14,479 bases of DNA, from contig JBCCTK010000083.1 of assembly GCA_039198685.1 (NCBI GenBank), forward strand, positions 1 through 14,479, in the 5' to 3' direction. The position numbers and the translations under genes were made by a program. Source of the stretch: UBA5336 sp039198685. GTDB lineage: Bacteria > Pseudomonadota > Alphaproteobacteria > Caulobacterales > Hyphomonadaceae. The notes beneath the pieces were generated by a model that did no database searches, was not told the DNA's origin, and saw nothing but the letters and a program-made list of their open reading frames with translations. Positions within the stretch are counted from its first letter, which is position 1, and each line of letters opens with the position of its first letter. This document shows positions 13,261 through 14,479 of the stretch, piece by piece.

Positions 13261-14479
13261 TTAGGCCACTGCTCCGCGACGCTCAGATTCCGCACGTTCT
13301 GCAACGAGACCCGCTGCCTGCTCATCAAGCATTTGCTGATTGCCACGGGCCATAGAGGCCGAAATGGCGTGGAGCAGGATCAACGGTATTGCCGCCAGAA
13401 GCCCCAGAACCGTGGTCACAAGGGCAACGGAAATACCGCCGGCCATCAATTGTGGATCGCCCGCGCCATAGTTGGTGATGGCGGTGAAGGTCAGGATCAT
13501 ACCGACAACGGTTCCAAGTAGACCCACAAGCGGAGCCACAGCGGAGAGCACCTTGATGATCTCGTTGAAGCGTTCGATTTTCGGTGTTTCCTGGAGAATG
13601 GTCTCGTCGAGTTTCAACTCAAGCGTCTCAAGATCGGCGCTTTTGTTATCCTCATAGGTCGCAAACACTTTCGCAAGGGGATTGCCATCACCGCCGCGGC
13701 GGGACTTCGCCGTGCCGCTCATGGCCGTTCCCTGGAGGAAGAGCGTGACGATCTTGAACAGACCCAGTGCGACACCAATCGGGATCAGGCCGAAGAGGAT
13801 GATCTGGCCGATGATACCGCCATCGCGGGTCAAACGTGTGCCCCAACTGGGGATTTCACCAAGGATAAAGAAGAGATCCCCCTTGGATGGATCCACAGGT
13901 CCGCGCACGGCTTCGGTAGATCCACTTTCAATCGCTGATACCACACGTCCCATCGCACTGCGGAATTCACCCCGTGGCTGGGCTTTGAAAGCCCGCAGAA
14001 ACGGCTCCGCGCCAGACAGCTCAGGCACCTCAACCTCAACAAATTCAGGCGTTCCCTGGGTCGTCGCGGCCGTGAAGACTCCCACGCGGGCAAGCTCGAC
14101 CGTCGCATTCTCACCGTCGGCACCGATATTTGAAACTTCGGCAGAGAAGGTTTTGACTTCAGACTGGGCAATCATTTCCTGAAGGATCGATTTTGGCAAA
14201 CTGTCGAGGTCTGTGCGGGTCGGAAGCGTCCGTGCCTGCGCAATCTCAGAGAGTTGCTCAACACGGCCAGGATAGTCGAAATTCGCGAGCGAGGCGCGAA
14301 TTTGCGGCATTGTCTCGCCAGCTGCCGTCCGGAACTGGCCAAGAAGCTCGGAAAAGTCGCCAGCTTCTGTGTCCAGTTGGGCCTGCAACTCACCGAGAGT
14401 CGCCTCGTTTTCATCAAACTCGGCACTCAGCGCCCGGCCACGGGCCTCGGCGGCACCGAGCGCCGCGCGCGCATCGGCC
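13261..14479 (-). CDS. TtpC-like MotA/TolQ/ExbB-family protein with N-terminal periplasmic extension, 5' end beyond window
   Basis: The visible 405 residues match TtpC, the extra ExbB-like component of Vibrio TonB2 systems needed for TonB2-dependent transport. The visible N-terminal part is Ala/Glu-rich and predicted coiled coil (first ~60 residues), followed by a periplasmic domain. Then come a membrane helix near 221-247, a cytoplasmic part with GNPLAKVF and LETLELKLDETILQETPKIE, and two helices (about 312-334 and 350-371). Those two helices carry VAPLVGLLGTVVGMILTF and LMAGGISVALVTTVLGLLAA. The frame is open to the right edge, so the start and signal peptide lie outside. The TTG at 14388 is internal because in-frame coding continues beyond it. 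It heads the visible part of the motor operon. Confidence 0.92.
   Translation of the reverse strand, partial: ADARAALGAAEARGRALSAEFDENEATLGELQAQLDTEAGDFSELLGQFRTAAGETMPQIRASLANFDYPGRVEQLSEIAQARTLPTRTDLDSLPKSILQEMIAQSEVKTFSAEVSNIGADGENATVELARVGVFTAATTQGTPEFVEVEVPELSGAEPFLRAFKAQPRGEFRSAMGRVVSAIESGSTEAVRGPVDPSKGDLFFILGEIPSWGTRLTRDGGIIGQIILFGLIPIGVALGLFKIVTLFLQGTAMSGTAKSRRGGDGNPLAKVFATYEDNKSADLETLELKLDETILQETPKIERFNEIIKVLSAVAPLVGLLGTVVGMILTFTAITNYGAGDPQLMAGGISVALVTTVLGLLAAIPLILLHAISASMARGNQQMLDEQAAGLVAERAESERRGAVA

Overview
The window looks like chromosomal DNA from an alphaproteobacterium. The GC content is moderately high, genes are tightly packed, CarB and GreA have alphaproteobacterial character, and a bacterial ELM1-family gene is present. 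A marine Hyphomonadaceae/Maricaulaceae-type organism would fit, but that placement is an inference from gene content and was not tested. No rRNA, tRNA, CRISPR array, insertion sequence or phage gene was recognised.

Layout. Positions 1-4764 are a plus-strand block: carB (5' end cut by the window edge), greA and a bacterial ELM1-family gene. From 4761 all intact genes lie on the minus strand. recQ (6590-4761) meets the ELM1 gene end to end, with overlapping stop codons. The 371-base gap before the next gene holds a fragment encoding the last ~48 residues of an OmpW-family outer-membrane barrel on the plus strand. A class IV-like histone deacetylase-family gene (7855-6962) follows.

The right half (8102 to the window end) is a TonB energy-transduction cluster of the kind built around a TtpC-like protein. 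In transcription order it holds ttpC-like, exbB, exbD1, exbD2, tonB1, a strong hairpin terminator, tonB2, a half-length periplasmic TPR gene and a full-length TPR gene. ExbD, TonB and the TPR protein are each present as a tandem pair. TtpC, ExbB and the two ExbD proteins would form the proton-driven inner-membrane motor. The two TonB proteins would carry energy to outer-membrane TonB-dependent transporters, and the TPR proteins are the likely periplasmic accessories.

The most striking observation is in the last TPR gene. It has a good Shine-Dalgarno sequence, a start codon and a signal peptide, but an in-frame TAG at codon 36. An ungapped comparison with its tandem paralogue places this TAG opposite a glutamine CAG codon, and the rest of the frame is intact. 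It is either a very recent nonsense mutation, a sequencing error or a readthrough site.
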